A stretch of DNA of 64,000 nt from Asaia sp003994335 (GCF_037151175.1 NZ_JBBCOR010000003.1:186001-250000); one strand, 5' to 3'; numbered from the stretch's first letter, positions 29,972 to 39,017 are shown. Made by a program: numbers and translations. Notes: generated by a model from the sequence alone, not told the origin.

Positions 29972-31507
29972 ATGACCCAGAAGACCCATATTCTCGCCAT
30001 CGATCAGGGCACGACCTCCACCCGCAGCATCGTGTTCGACAACAGGGCCCGCACGCTCTCCCTGTCGCGCCGCGAGTTCAAACAGCATTACCCCAATCCC
30101 GGCTGGGTAGAGCACGATGTCGAGGATATCTGGAGCGACGCGCTCACCACAGCGCGCGAGGCCATCGCGGAATCGGGCGGCGTCGAGAAAATCGCGGGTC
30201 TGGGGATTACAAGCCAGCGCGAGACCGTGGTGATCTGGGAGCGGGCGACCGGCAAGCCCGTGCATAAAGCCATTGTCTGGCAGGATCGTCGCACCGCGTC
30301 GTTCTGTGCCGAACTCAAGCGCGATGGCGCCGAGGAGCTGGTACGCTCCAGAACGGGTCTCCTGCTTGACCCGTATTTCTCGGCCAGCAAGATCACCTGG
30401 CTGCTCGATAACGTTGAGGGACTGCGCGAGCGGGCAGAAGCCGGCGAACTCGCGATGGGCACGATCGATTGCTTCCTTCTGTGGCGCCTGACGGGTGGAA
30501 AGACGCATGCGACGGATGTCACCAATGCGAGCCGCACCGCCTTGTTCAATATCCACACCCAGGAATGGGACAAGGAGCTTCTGAAACTGTTCCGCGTCCC
30601 CGAGGCGCTGCTGCCTGCACTGTGCGACAATAGTGGTGCGCTGGGCCTGACCGATCCGGAGCTCTTCGGTCAGGCCATTCCCATCGGCGGCATGGCGGGC
30701 GACCAGCATGCCGCGCTGGTCGGTCAGGCCTGCTTCAAGCCAGGCATGGCCAAGGCGACCTACGGCACGGGCTGCTTCATGCTGCTCAATACGGGGGAGA
30801 AACCGGTCACATCGCATCACAGGCTGCTCACCACGATCGGCTACCGCATTAACGGCAAGACCACCTATGCGCTCGAGGGTTCGATCTTCGTGGCCGGGGC
30901 CGCCATCAAATGGCTGCGTGACGGGCTGCATCTGATCACCCATGCCTCGCAGACCGATGACATGGCCACCCGTGTACCTGACAGCCATGGCGTTTATATG
31001 GTGCCCGGCTTCGTGGGGCTTGGCGCTCCGCATTGGGACCCTGAGGCACGCGGACTGATCTGCGGCCTCACTCTGGGCTCGACCGAAGCCCATATTGCCC
31101 GGGCCGCGCTGGAATCCGTAGCCTATCAGACCTATGATCTGGCGCATGCCATGCGCGAGGATGGCGCGATGCAGGCCCAGACCTTGCGGATCGACGGGGG
31201 CATGTCGGCCAATGACTGGTTCTCTCAGTTCCTGGCCAATATTCTCGATACCGAGGTGCAGCGCCCGGTCGATCTGGAAACGACAGCACTTGGGGCGGCC
31301 TTTCTGGCCGGTCTCGCAACAGGCGTGTGGCAATCCCTCGATGAGGTTGCCACCACCTGGGAGGAAGAGCGCCGCTTCGCACCGCGGATCGAGCCCGGAC
31401 TGCGTCTCGAGTTGCTGCGTGGTTGGGAAGATGCGGTGAGGCGCACCCTGACGCCTGCCCCCACTCCCTCAGGCAGCAGCGTCAACCGTCATGATCGCGC
31501 CGCCTGA
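29972..31507 (+). CDS. glpK: Glycerol kinase
   Basis: A 511-residue FGGY-family kinase converting glycerol to glycerol 3-phosphate in the cytosol. The N-terminal phosphate loop is LAIDQGTTSTRSIVFD near residues 8-23, with the glycerol-contacting region GWVEHDVEDIW. YGTGCFMLLNTG and DGGMSANDWFSQFLANIL mark the C-terminal domain. It completes the glpDFK operon; a GC-rich hairpin follows the stop. Confidence 0.97.
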   Translation: MTQKTHILAIDQGTTSTRSIVFDNRARTLSLSRREFKQHYPNPGWVEHDVEDIWSDALTTAREAIAESGGVEKIAGLGITSQRETVVIWERATGKPVHKAIVWQDRRTASFCAELKRDGAEELVRSRTGLLLDPYFSASKITWLLDNVEGLRERAEAGELAMGTIDCFLLWRLTGGKTHATDVTNASRTALFNIHTQEWDKELLKLFRVPEALLPALCDNSGALGLTDPELFGQAIPIGGMAGDQHAALVGQACFKPGMAKATYGTGCFMLLNTGEKPVTSHHRLLTTIGYRINGKTTYALEGSIFVAGAAIKWLRDGLHLITHASQTDDMATRVPDSHGVYMVPGFVGLGAPHWDPEARGLICGLTLGSTEAHIARAALESVAYQTYDLAHAMREDGAMQAQTLRIDGGMSANDWFSQFLANILDTEVQRPVDLETTALGAAFLAGLATGVWQSLDEVATTWEEERRFAPRIEPGLRLELLRGWEDAVRRTLTPAPTPSGSSVNRHDRAA

Positions 31508-31516
31508 GTAACATTC

Positions 31517-31540
31517 CCCGGCGGGGCGTGCCCTGCCGGG
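31517..31540. terminator. Hairpin between convergent glpK and DUF2938 genes
   Basis: Ten-bp arms CCCGGCGGGG / CCCTGCCGGG (one G-T pair) with a 4-base loop. There is no T-tract, but the position between two converging stop codons suits a shared terminator. Confidence 0.55.
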
Positions 31541-31549
31541 ACCGGCACC

Positions 31550-32065
31550 TCAGATGAGGGAAGCCAGAGCGAGCGCTGCCGCGTATTGCCCCACGGTAAA
31601 TACCGCATGGGCCAGAAGAACAAGTCCGTAGAGTTTCCTCGGATTGGGCGTTTTCAGCCCCAGAAACCCGCCTCCCATGCCCGGCACCATGAGCGTCAGA
31701 CCTGCGATGGTGGTCAGCACAAACCCGATCAGAATGACCGGCGTCAGGCTCGGGGCGGCCACGTAGCCCACTCCCCAGAAGAGCGGCAGCATCAGGGCGT
31801 AGGCGCAGCCCACGGCATAGTGGAAGATCCATCCCAGCCCATGCTCGCCCGGTGTATAGAGACCATCCGCATTGGGCGAAAACACCATCCGTCCCCTCCC
31901 CATCCCTACCAGCCAGTGCCCGACGGCGCCCCAATTGGTGCGACCGATACCGGTAGCGCGCTCCAGTGCCACGGCGTAGAGATCCAGAACCAGCGTCGAA
32001 ACGACACCGACAACAAGCGTGAAGACGAGTATCGCCTCGACAGGCTGAGACATGAGAGCGTTCAT
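31550..32065 (-). CDS. DUF2938 family membrane protein
   Basis: A 171-residue protein with four to five membrane segments. The sequence between the first and second segments (TNWGAVGHWLVGMGRGRMVF) and the PGMGGGFLGLKTPNP block near residue 125 match DUF2938. Family function is unknown; it appears scattered in proteobacterial genomes. It converges on glpK and does not appear to be in its operon. Confidence 0.8.
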   Translation of the reverse strand: MNALMSQPVEAILVFTLVVGVVSTLVLDLYAVALERATGIGRTNWGAVGHWLVGMGRGRMVFSPNADGLYTPGEHGLGWIFHYAVGCAYALMLPLFWGVGYVAAPSLTPVILIGFVLTTIAGLTLMVPGMGGGFLGLKTPNPRKLYGLVLLAHAVFTVGQYAAALALASLI

Positions 32066-32602
32066 GAGCGATGTTCCTCAGAGGATCGCCCCTGCGCGAT
32101 CCGGGCGCACTGAATGACAGATCCCTGACCGAGCAGCCAGATCTTCCTCCCCCATGCCAGGAGGGACGCGCGCAATAGTGATCACGCGCAGCATCGCGCA
32201 AGCGCAGGGCCGTCCTGGTGATACCGATCCCGCGGGCAGTCACACAGCTTCCCGGTTTCGAAACAAGACACCTTCCCTGGACCGCGCCTCCCCTGCGCGC
32301 GACAACACATCGCCCGGTTTGCCGGCAAACAGGACCGCGGACCTTGCCATCTACGTCAGGCAGGCCCGCAGAACGGTATTGCGACATGCCTTTACTGAAA
32401 CAGTCGCGCGCGTACTGATCGGATTTACTGATCGACCCATTCAACGTTGTTCATAGTGGTGACGCGTCTTTCATTATAACGTGATCAATAACACGATAAT
32501 AACAAACCGTTCTTCATCTCCAGCGCTCCTTCCCTATGACAGCGCGTCCCCTGGAGCCCGAGCCCTTGCTGGGTCGATGTTTCTCTGGAGCGCGTCCTCA
32601 CC
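32066..32602. other. Long intergenic region upstream of the gluconolactonase operon
   Basis: About 540 bases between the divergent DUF2938 and SMP-30 genes. Open frames here have no protein-like composition. The right-hand part becomes AT-rich and holds operator-like repeats at 32476-32496. The left-hand part shows nothing recognisable. Confidence 0.5.
32476..32496 (+). promoter_or_regulatory. Operator-like repeat shared with the glpD upstream region
   Basis: ATAACGTG (32476-32483) and ATAACACGA (32488-32496) lie four bases apart, about 105 bases before the SMP-30 gene. Both words, in the other order, also occur upstream of glpD at 27230-27257. The shared pattern suggests binding by the same regulator. 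Confidence 0.45.
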
Positions 32603-33856
32603 ATGAAAGCCCCGCCCATGACCCCGACGCTGCCAGCTCCCGCCCCCTGTTCGAGACGTCACCTCCTGAGATTGGGCGGGGCAGCCCTGGGCGGCGCGGC
32701 TCTTGCCCCGATCCTCGCGCCGATCGAGCGCGCACGCGCCGCACCATCGGCAGATTCCGTGATCGCGCCACCCAGCGTCGTGAGTTCCCCACCCCGTATC
32801 TGGGGGCCCGAGGCTCCGGTGGCGTTCACGCCCGACCCGGATATCCTGTTTTACGATCCCTCATTTTCGACGGTCATTCTCGATAACGCGCCGCTCGTTC
32901 AGGCCTGGAAGGGCAAGGCGCTCTGGCTTGAAGGGCCGGCATGGTCCAGCGACGGGCGGTTTCTCATCACGAGCGACGTAATGGGCAGCACCCAGTATCG
33001 CTACCTGCCTGAAGAGCGCTGCATGACGGTGTTCCGCAAGGAGAGCTATCACTCCAACGGCAATACCTATGACCGTGAGGGGCGTCTGATCACCTGCGAG
33101 CACGGCATGCGTCGCGTCATTCGCTGGGAGCATGACGGACGCTGCACGATCCTGGCCGAGAGCTTCGAGGGCAAGCGGTTGAATTCGCCCAATGATATTG
33201 TGGTGGATGCTCAGGGCGGCATCTGGTTTACCGATCCGCCCTATGGCGACAGACTCTGGGAAGGGCATCCCGATGCACCCCAGGACGGCAAGTCGGCCAA
33301 GGGCAATCTGACCTGGAATCTCGATCTGGAGGCGACCGAGCAGATTGGCGGTCAGGCAGGTCAGGAAACCCATGTGTTTCATCTTGATCCGGAAACCCGC
33401 AAGCTCACCAGTGTACTCACAGGTGCTGAGCTTTCCGGGCCAAACGGGCTCTGTTTCTCACCCGACCAGAAAACGCTCTATATCGTCTCGAGTGAGAAGG
33501 GCGCGCGCGGCCCCAAGGGGGGCGGCTATCGCAATATCTATGCCTTTGATGTGCAAAATACCACCCTCTCAAACCAGCGTGTCTTTGCTGACATGACCCT
33601 TGCAGGTCAGAAACTGATGCCCGATGGCATCAAGGCCGACCGCATGGGCAATCTCTGGGTGGCGGCCAATGGCCCGCTCGGGCTGTGCGGCGTGTTCATC
33701 TATAACCCCGCGGGCAAGATGATCGGGCGACTGCGTCTGCCGCGCAGTGTGTCCAATCTTACGTTTGGGGGTACGCAGCGCGATCGCCTGTTCATGTGTG
33801 CGGAGAATACGATCTTCACACTCGACGTCGCCACGCAGGGAGCCGGATTGTCATGA
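32603..33856 (+). CDS. Tat-exported SMP-30/gluconolactonase family lactonase
   Basis: A 417-residue six-bladed propeller with a twin-arginine signal (SRRHLLRLGGAALGG, R18-R19), so it folds before export to the periplasm. The metal ligands of SMP-30 lactonases are all visible: glutamate in WLEGPAWSSDG, asparagine in LNSPNDIVVDA and aspartate in LMPDGIKADR. It probably hydrolyses glucono-delta-lactone or a similar sugar lactone formed by periplasmic oxidation, fitting an oxidative bacterium. The stop overlaps the ATG of the next gene. Confidence 0.88.
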   Translation: MKAPPMTPTLPAPAPCSRRHLLRLGGAALGGAALAPILAPIERARAAPSADSVIAPPSVVSSPPRIWGPEAPVAFTPDPDILFYDPSFSTVILDNAPLVQAWKGKALWLEGPAWSSDGRFLITSDVMGSTQYRYLPEERCMTVFRKESYHSNGNTYDREGRLITCEHGMRRVIRWEHDGRCTILAESFEGKRLNSPNDIVVDAQGGIWFTDPPYGDRLWEGHPDAPQDGKSAKGNLTWNLDLEATEQIGGQAGQETHVFHLDPETRKLTSVLTGAELSGPNGLCFSPDQKTLYIVSSEKGARGPKGGGYRNIYAFDVQNTTLSNQRVFADMTLAGQKLMPDGIKADRMGNLWVAANGPLGLCGVFIYNPAGKMIGRLRLPRSVSNLTFGGTQRDRLFMCAENTIFTLDVATQGAGLS

Positions 33857-35016
33857 CATCTTTTCTCAAGACCCTTATGCTTTCAGCCTGCATGGCTGGC
33901 GCAGGGCTCGCTCCTTTCTGCTCAAGCCCAGCCGCTTACGCCGCGACCTCGGCCTCCCCGGAACAGCCCGCACTCGAGATGGTCAAACGTTTCCCGTCCG
34001 ATTTCAACATGATCGGCGTGGGTGTGTCCCATTCAGGCCTCGTCTATGCCTCTGCCCCCGCCACCATGAAGCGCTACAGTGCCAGCGTTGTCCGCATCGA
34101 TCCCAAAACCGGCGCGCTCGTACCATTTCCGGACGCCAACTGGAACCGGTTCGAGCCGAAGCCGATCAATCGCGAACTCTGGGTTTCTGTCCCCGCGCTC
34201 TGGGTGGATGACGCGAACCATCTCTGGGTACTGGATTCCTCTCTCTCCTCGGTGGACCAGAAGATCCTGCCACCCAAGCTGGCAGAGTTCGATGCCGAGA
34301 CAGGAAGGCTGATCCAGATCTATCATTTCGGGCCTGACATCACCCCTGAAGACTCCCTCAACGACGTACGCGTGGATACCCACACACGTACGGCCTACAT
34401 CACCAATGAATGGGGGCGTGGCGGACTGGTAGTGATGGATCTCGACACCGGGGCCTATCGTCTGGTTCTGGCCAATACGCGCTCGGGCATCGCGGACCCG
34501 AAACAGCACCTTCATATCTATGGCGAACTGGCGCGCAAAAAGGATGGCAGCTTGCCCGTCACGCAGGATGACGGGATTGCCCTCTCACCCGATCGTGCCT
34601 GGCTGTATTACCGCCCACTCACCGATCATCATTACTGGCGCATCGCGACGGCCGATCTGCGCAACGCCCATCTGAGCAATGCCGATCTGGACAAGAAAGC
34701 CCAATATCTCGGCCAGTCCGTCATGAGCGGCGGGATAGAAATGGATGCCTGCAACCGGCTCTGGGTGGGCGATATCGAAAATCACGGGCTCTATGCCCTG
34801 ACGTTCCCGGAAGGAGCAAAGACACCGCAGACACAGAAGGTTTACGACGATCCTGACGTGCTCGACTGGGCAGACGGCTTCGCGATCGCCAATAACTGGC
34901 TCTACATCTCCGACTCTCGTCTCGACGAGATCGCCTTCAAGAACAGTCGCCCCCTGGGCGGCACAACCACGATCTATCGCCTGTCTCTTCCACCCTGCCC
35001 GACTCAGAAAAAATGA
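33853..35016 (+). CDS. Secreted major royal jelly protein/yellow-like beta-propeller
   Basis: A 387-residue protein with a signal peptide (about residues 1-31, ending AAYA). MRJP-family blocks include ALWVDDANHLWVLDSS, NDVRVDTHTRTAYITNEW, DDGIALSPDRAWLYYRPL and a final WADGFAIANNWLYISDSRL. Bacterial members are uncharacterised. The ATG overlaps the gluconolactonase stop (ATGA at 33853-33856), and its own stop overlaps the DUF1440 gene, so three proteins are made together. It resembles the product of the gene at 10691-11752. Confidence 0.85.
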   Translation: MTSFLKTLMLSACMAGAGLAPFCSSPAAYAATSASPEQPALEMVKRFPSDFNMIGVGVSHSGLVYASAPATMKRYSASVVRIDPKTGALVPFPDANWNRFEPKPINRELWVSVPALWVDDANHLWVLDSSLSSVDQKILPPKLAEFDAETGRLIQIYHFGPDITPEDSLNDVRVDTHTRTAYITNEWGRGGLVVMDLDTGAYRLVLANTRSGIADPKQHLHIYGELARKKDGSLPVTQDDGIALSPDRAWLYYRPLTDHHYWRIATADLRNAHLSNADLDKKAQYLGQSVMSGGIEMDACNRLWVGDIENHGLYALTFPEGAKTPQTQKVYDDPDVLDWADGFAIANNWLYISDSRLDEIAFKNSRPLGGTTTIYRLSLPPCPTQKK

Positions 35017-35573
35017 CCTTCAACAAAAACAAGACGGACAAGGCCCTGCTGCTTCCCGCCCTATGGGCGGGATTTGTCGGGGGAAATCTCTCCAGCTTCG
35101 TGAAATGGGGCACGGAAGTCCCCCTGCCACCCCGCACGCCGGATCGCGCCAGCCCGCCCGCCGAAATGCTTCGCGATCTCGGTGTGGATGTCGACCATCT
35201 TACCTATGTCTATTCCGGGCATATCGTGCCCGGCGGCGTCCTGATGGTGCACCACCTGTTCTCGATTTTCTTTGCCCTTCTCTATTGCGTGCTCTGGCTC
35301 CGTTTTCCGCGCATCGCCATGGGACAGGGCGTGGTATTTGGCCTGGTCGTGACACTCGTCTTCCACGGCACGGTGCTGCCCGCAGGACACTGGGCGCCAG
35401 CGTTGTGGAACCTCCCGCGCGCCGAGATTTTTTCCGAAACAATCGGCCACATGCTCTGGGCCTGGGTCATTGAACTGATGCGCAGGGAATTGATGCCGAG
35501 CGCTTTTGCCGATGTCAGGCGCGACACAAAGCGCGAACCCGTTGCGCCGGTCTCGGATAAGCAAGCCGCCTGA
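35013..35573 (+). CDS. YagU/DUF1440 family inner membrane protein
   Basis: A 186-residue protein with about four membrane segments. The N-terminal AGFVGGNLSSFVKWGTEVPL, the YVYSGHIVPGGVLMVHHLFS block and FSETIGHMLWAWVIE match the YagU family, which in E. coli has been tied to acid resistance. It is the last gene of the coupled lactonase-propeller operon; its stop lies inside a terminator stem. A role with the lactonase, whose product is an acid, is an inference. Confidence 0.85.
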   Translation: MTFNKNKTDKALLLPALWAGFVGGNLSSFVKWGTEVPLPPRTPDRASPPAEMLRDLGVDVDHLTYVYSGHIVPGGVLMVHHLFSIFFALLYCVLWLRFPRIAMGQGVVFGLVVTLVFHGTVLPAGHWAPALWNLPRAEIFSETIGHMLWAWVIELMRRELMPSAFADVRRDTKREPVAPVSDKQAA

Positions 35574-35588
35574 ATGGCGGCGTCTTTT
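35565..35588 (+). terminator. Intrinsic terminator overlapping the DUF1440 stop
   Basis: GCCGCC / GGCGGC stem with loop TGAAT, followed by GTCTTTT. The loop holds the stop codon of the gene. Confidence 0.8.
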
Positions 35589-35703
35589 GGGCACGCGACC
35601 TGCCTGCGTCCGTGAAGATTCGCGCCATCGATACTTAACGGGCAGGCAGTGGTGACCTCCGGTCAGCCCTGCCATTCGCCGAACGCGTCAAGCCTGATCA
35701 GCC

Positions 35704-36582
35704 TCACAAGGAAGACGCGTAGGAGCCGGGGCTGGCCGGAAAGACAATCGTCTTCCTGCCGCTCAGGAAAACACGCCGATGCGCATGGGCATGAATGGCG
35801 CGCGCCAGGACCTGGCTTTCGACATCGCGCCCCAGCGCCACATAGTCTTCCGGTGACTGATTATGCGACACCCGGATGATATCCTGCTCGATGATCGGCC
35901 CTTCATCCAGATCGGCCGTAACATAATGAGCGGTCGCCCCGATGAGCTTCACGCCCCTCGCATGCGCCTGATGATAGGGATGTGCTCCCTTGAAGCTCGG
36001 AAGAAAGGAGTGATGGATATTGATCGTGCGACCCGAAAGCTGCTGGCACAGATCATCGGAAAGAACCTGCATGTAGCGGGCAAGCACGACGAGATCGGCG
36101 CCCGTCTCTCGGATGATGCGAAGTTGCTGCGCTTCTGCCTCTGCCTTGTTCTCTTTGGTCACGCGTATGTAGTGAAACGGGATATCGTGGTTGACGACGA
36201 GCTTCTGGAAATCCAGATGGTTTGAAATGACGGCCACGATATTGATCGGCAACGCACCGAGACGGACCCGATAGAGAAGATCATTCAGGCAGTGCCCGAA
36301 GCGTGAGACCATGACGACGACATTGAGTCGTTCTGCCTCGTCGTAAAAAGTCGCTTCCATGCCGTATTCTGCCGCCAGCGGCGCGAAATCACGCCGAAGT
36401 TCTTCAAGCGATGCCCCGGTCTCGGCGACAAAGCTTGTGCGCATGAAAAAGCGATTGGTCTCGCTATCGTCAAACTGGGCGCTATCGCTGATGTTGCAGC
36501 CCTTACCGGCGAGATAGCCGGAAATCACGGCAACGACCCCGCGCCGTGCCTCACAGGTTACCGTGACGCAGTAACGGCTCAT
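35704..36582 (-). CDS. purU: Formyltetrahydrofolate deformylase
   Basis: A 292-residue enzyme releasing formate from 10-formyltetrahydrofolate. An N-terminal ACT-type domain (RYCVTVTCEARRGVVAVIS to about residue 85) is followed by a formyltransferase-fold domain. The catalytic asparagine and histidine are in NIHHSFLPSFKGAHPY and the aspartate in ADLDEGPIIEQD. The start at 36582 (MSRYCVTV) fits the family better than an ATG nine codons upstream. It appears monocistronic. Confidence 0.95.
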   Translation of the reverse strand: MSRYCVTVTCEARRGVVAVISGYLAGKGCNISDSAQFDDSETNRFFMRTSFVAETGASLEELRRDFAPLAAEYGMEATFYDEAERLNVVVMVSRFGHCLNDLLYRVRLGALPINIVAVISNHLDFQKLVVNHDIPFHYIRVTKENKAEAEAQQLRIIRETGADLVVLARYMQVLSDDLCQQLSGRTINIHHSFLPSFKGAHPYHQAHARGVKLIGATAHYVTADLDEGPIIEQDIIRVSHNQSPEDYVALGRDVESQVLARAIHAHAHRRVFLSGRKTIVFPASPGSYASSL

Positions 36583-36852
36583 CCCAGTTCCTCTCGTATC
36601 GATCAACAACTCTTGCGTTCAGCATCTCATACATTGCTCGACGGCCAAGCCCGGGCAATACCAGCGCGCCATATTCTTTCCTATCGGCCCACGCGCTGTC
36701 TCTACTTTGCGACAAAAAACGGCGCCGGAATCCATCTGTCACCGGTCGCAGACGGAATCTGATGCGATAACGCCATGACATGATGAAGCAGACGTGACTG
36801 CCCCTAGATGAAGGAAAGAGAGATATTACCCTTTTGCGGAAAGGGATCTGAA

Positions 36853-37158
36853 ATGGGCGCGGATTTCCACATAACAAGGGCCGATCAATGGTATTTCAGC
36901 GAAGAGAATCCGATCACCGCAGAAGAATGGCTCGCTTATGTCGACCAGGATTCCGAGCTCACACTAGATCCCAGAAATGGAGAGTACCATGCCTTATGGT
37001 CTGGCGATTCCGCCTATGATGAGCCATGGCTGGACTGGTGTTCAGGTGAAATATACACGAAATGGCCTGACACTTTCCTCTTCAGAAAGATGTTCCGGAT
37101 CGCGAGGGATCTGAACGCAAGAGTAGTTGACGACGAAGAACATCATTATGTCGATTAA
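36853..37158 (+). CDS. Hypothetical protein, possibly cut short by an in-frame stop
   Basis: A 101-residue acidic protein (MGADFHITRADQWYFSEE at the start) with AGGG upstream. It has aromatic-rich blocks AEEWLAYVDQDSEL and EPWLDWCSGEIYTKWPDT. It resembles small uncharacterised proteins seen next to accessory loci, sometimes thought immunity-like. The base composition is lower in GC than its neighbours. The same frame stays open for 42 codons after the TAA at 37156-37158 and reads KEWEFDPIRRSKNVETPA and then GFIGWVRRHFIDLKDF, which is protein-like. The gene may therefore be a longer one, to 37287, broken by a nonsense change. Confidence 0.65.
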   Translation: MGADFHITRADQWYFSEENPITAEEWLAYVDQDSELTLDPRNGEYHALWSGDSAYDEPWLDWCSGEIYTKWPDTFLFRKMFRIARDLNARVVDDEEHHYVD

Positions 37159-37511
37159 AAAGAGTGGGAATTTGATCCTATTAGACGCTCAAAGAATGTT
37201 GAAACCCCAGCTCAGAGCAATTCGGAACCCCGAAAGGGTTTCATTGGCTGGGTGAGGCGCCATTTCATCGACCTCAAGGACTTCTGACAAAACAGGTTAA
37301 CCCCCAACGGATTTCCGCTCGAACCCCCGTCAAAAGCGTTCTGCCAGAGGCGCCTTCGGACTTGTTCACGACTGCGCTCGCAAAAGGATTTCAGAACTAT
37401 TTCGTTGCGATTCAGGAACGAAAATAATCCGATACAGAGTTCATTATCGAATTTCCCAGGTAGCGTTTCATCGTCTACCTGCCGAATTTCCGGTAGGTCG
37501 GAAGAGCTGCG

Positions 37512-37931
37512 TTATAGCTCGAGAGCCATACGCTGGTGCTCGATAGGCCCCTTGAAGAAGACAGCGCCCATCGGGCTCATGCCGAATTTTCTGTAGAAAC
37601 CGAGCGCGCTGCTGCGGGCGTCGAGTTCGAGGCGGTTGGCGCCGAGTTCCCGGCAGGTCCTGATTGCCTGGTCCATAAGCTGCGTGCCGATCCCTTGCCC
37701 CTGATACGCTGCCGCCACCGCAAATTTGCGCAGCTGGATCAGATCGGGGCCGATCGGGCAGAGTGAGAGACAGCCGATCAGATGCTCTCCCCTGAACGCA
37801 CCGAGATGCGTCGCTTCGGGGTCCTGCGGAACGCGGCATTCCTCTTCGGTCAGGCTGGGCCATAACACGGAGCGACGCAACGGGAGGCAGGCTTCGGTTG
37901 TGATCCGGGTGATGTGAATGGGGTCTTCCAT
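37512..37931 (-). CDS. GNAT family N-acetyltransferase
   Basis: A 139-residue acetyltransferase with the acetyl-CoA loop QGQGIGTQLMDQAI near residues 74-87 and a core strand LIQLRKFAVAAAY before it. The substrate is unknown. The ATG follows a strong AGGAGG eight bases upstream. It lies 12 bases after the zinc-ribbon gene on the same strand and is likely co-transcribed with it. Confidence 0.9.
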   Translation of the reverse strand: MEDPIHITRITTEACLPLRRSVLWPSLTEEECRVPQDPEATHLGAFRGEHLIGCLSLCPIGPDLIQLRKFAVAAAYQGQGIGTQLMDQAIRTCRELGANRLELDARSSALGFYRKFGMSPMGAVFFKGPIEHQRMALEL

Positions 37932-37943
37932 GATCTTTTCCTC

Positions 37944-39017
37944 CTAGAGCACCGGAACTGCTGATGGGCCGGAAGTTCTGTCTTCCGCATGGCCGATATC
38001 TTCACTGCCACAGCTCATGCAGAAACGGTTGAACGCGATGTTCCTCGTCTGACAGACACCGCAATGCTCATAGAGCGTCAGACCACAGTGAACGCAAAAA
38101 TTTGTGTCCTGCCCGTCAACAAGAACCAGAGGTCGATCGCAATCAGGACAGGTCTTGCGGTCTAGCTTCGCGTAGGCCTGCGCCCGATCGACGCGCTGGC
38201 GCCGTTCTTTCTCCGATTCCGCTTCCGCCGCGCGGCGTCGGGCCAGATAGGACTGCATGTTCCGTATGAGCACGACACAGACGAGCACGGTCAGGAGTGC
38301 GCCAACCCCGTAACGGATATAACCGCCATAGCTCGGCAGGTAGGGCACCAGCTCGACGAAGAACGCATAGAGCGAGGCCAGCACAAAACCACGATAGAGC
38401 GGCCAATACTGGCTCTGTCGCTTGCGCATGACGAGCCAGGTCGCCAGCAGGAGCAGCGGCAGGGTGAAGGCGAGTCTTATGACGAACACCCTGAGCTGCG
38501 CCCTGAGAACGGCACGCTGGAACACAGGACGATACGCTTCCTCTACGCCCTCCCTATCGCTGGTGAGCTTCGCCTTGGATGTGTCATAGGCGCGGCGACG
38601 TTGATCGAGCGCCTCGATCTTGCGCGTGACCTCGTGCTCCGCCTGCTGCAGACGCTCAAGTGCCGCCGTGCGCGCCAGAAGCTCGGTGTCCTGACGGGGG
38701 TCGGTCGTCGCCTCGCGTGTTTCAAGCCAGGTCTGAAAACCCTCACGTGCGTTGCGCGTGGCGCTCTGCGCAGCCTCAAGAGCAACGTCATCGATCTGGC
38801 GCTCAGCTGCAATCGCGGCGCGCTCGTCACGGAGCGTTGCCTGGCGCTGAATCATTTCAGCCGGATAGACAGGCTCATACGCAATATGACCGGCCTTGCG
38901 CGGAAGATCGTTGATAACGAGGCCGCCCAGCCCCACCAGGAACAGGGCGAAGACCGCCGAGACCGCCCACATTGCCAAAGCATAGAGCCGCTCAGGCAGA
39001 CGATTTCCTTTTTTCAT
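37944..39017 (-). CDS. Membrane protein with coiled coil and C-terminal double zinc ribbon
   Basis: A 357-residue protein. One membrane segment near residues 13-35 is followed by a charged helical region likely to form coiled coil (about 55-160), two or three further membrane segments (about 170-255), a basic helix, and a C-terminus with four CxxC pairs (CPDC, CVHC, CGVC, CMSC) that make two zinc ribbons. The start at 39017 has GGAAG at good spacing; an ATG five codons upstream is possible. No function is recognised. The architecture suggests a scaffold or sensor at the membrane. Confidence 0.75.
   Translation of the reverse strand: MKKGNRLPERLYALAMWAVSAVFALFLVGLGGLVINDLPRKAGHIAYEPVYPAEMIQRQATLRDERAAIAAERQIDDVALEAAQSATRNAREGFQTWLETREATTDPRQDTELLARTAALERLQQAEHEVTRKIEALDQRRRAYDTSKAKLTSDREGVEEAYRPVFQRAVLRAQLRVFVIRLAFTLPLLLLATWLVMRKRQSQYWPLYRGFVLASLYAFFVELVPYLPSYGGYIRYGVGALLTVLVCVVLIRNMQSYLARRRAAEAESEKERRQRVDRAQAYAKLDRKTCPDCDRPLVLVDGQDTNFCVHCGLTLYEHCGVCQTRNIAFNRFCMSCGSEDIGHAEDRTSGPSAVPVL

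Noticed and set aside
32154..32456. Plus-strand 100-codon frame upstream of the lactonase operon
   Set aside because: Arginine/proline/threonine-rich with no codon bias or ribosome site, as expected for a chance frame in GC-rich DNA.
36583..36852. Search for a regulatory RNA or promoter repeat upstream of purU and the interrupted gene
   Set aside because: No conserved fold, palindrome or repeat could be identified.
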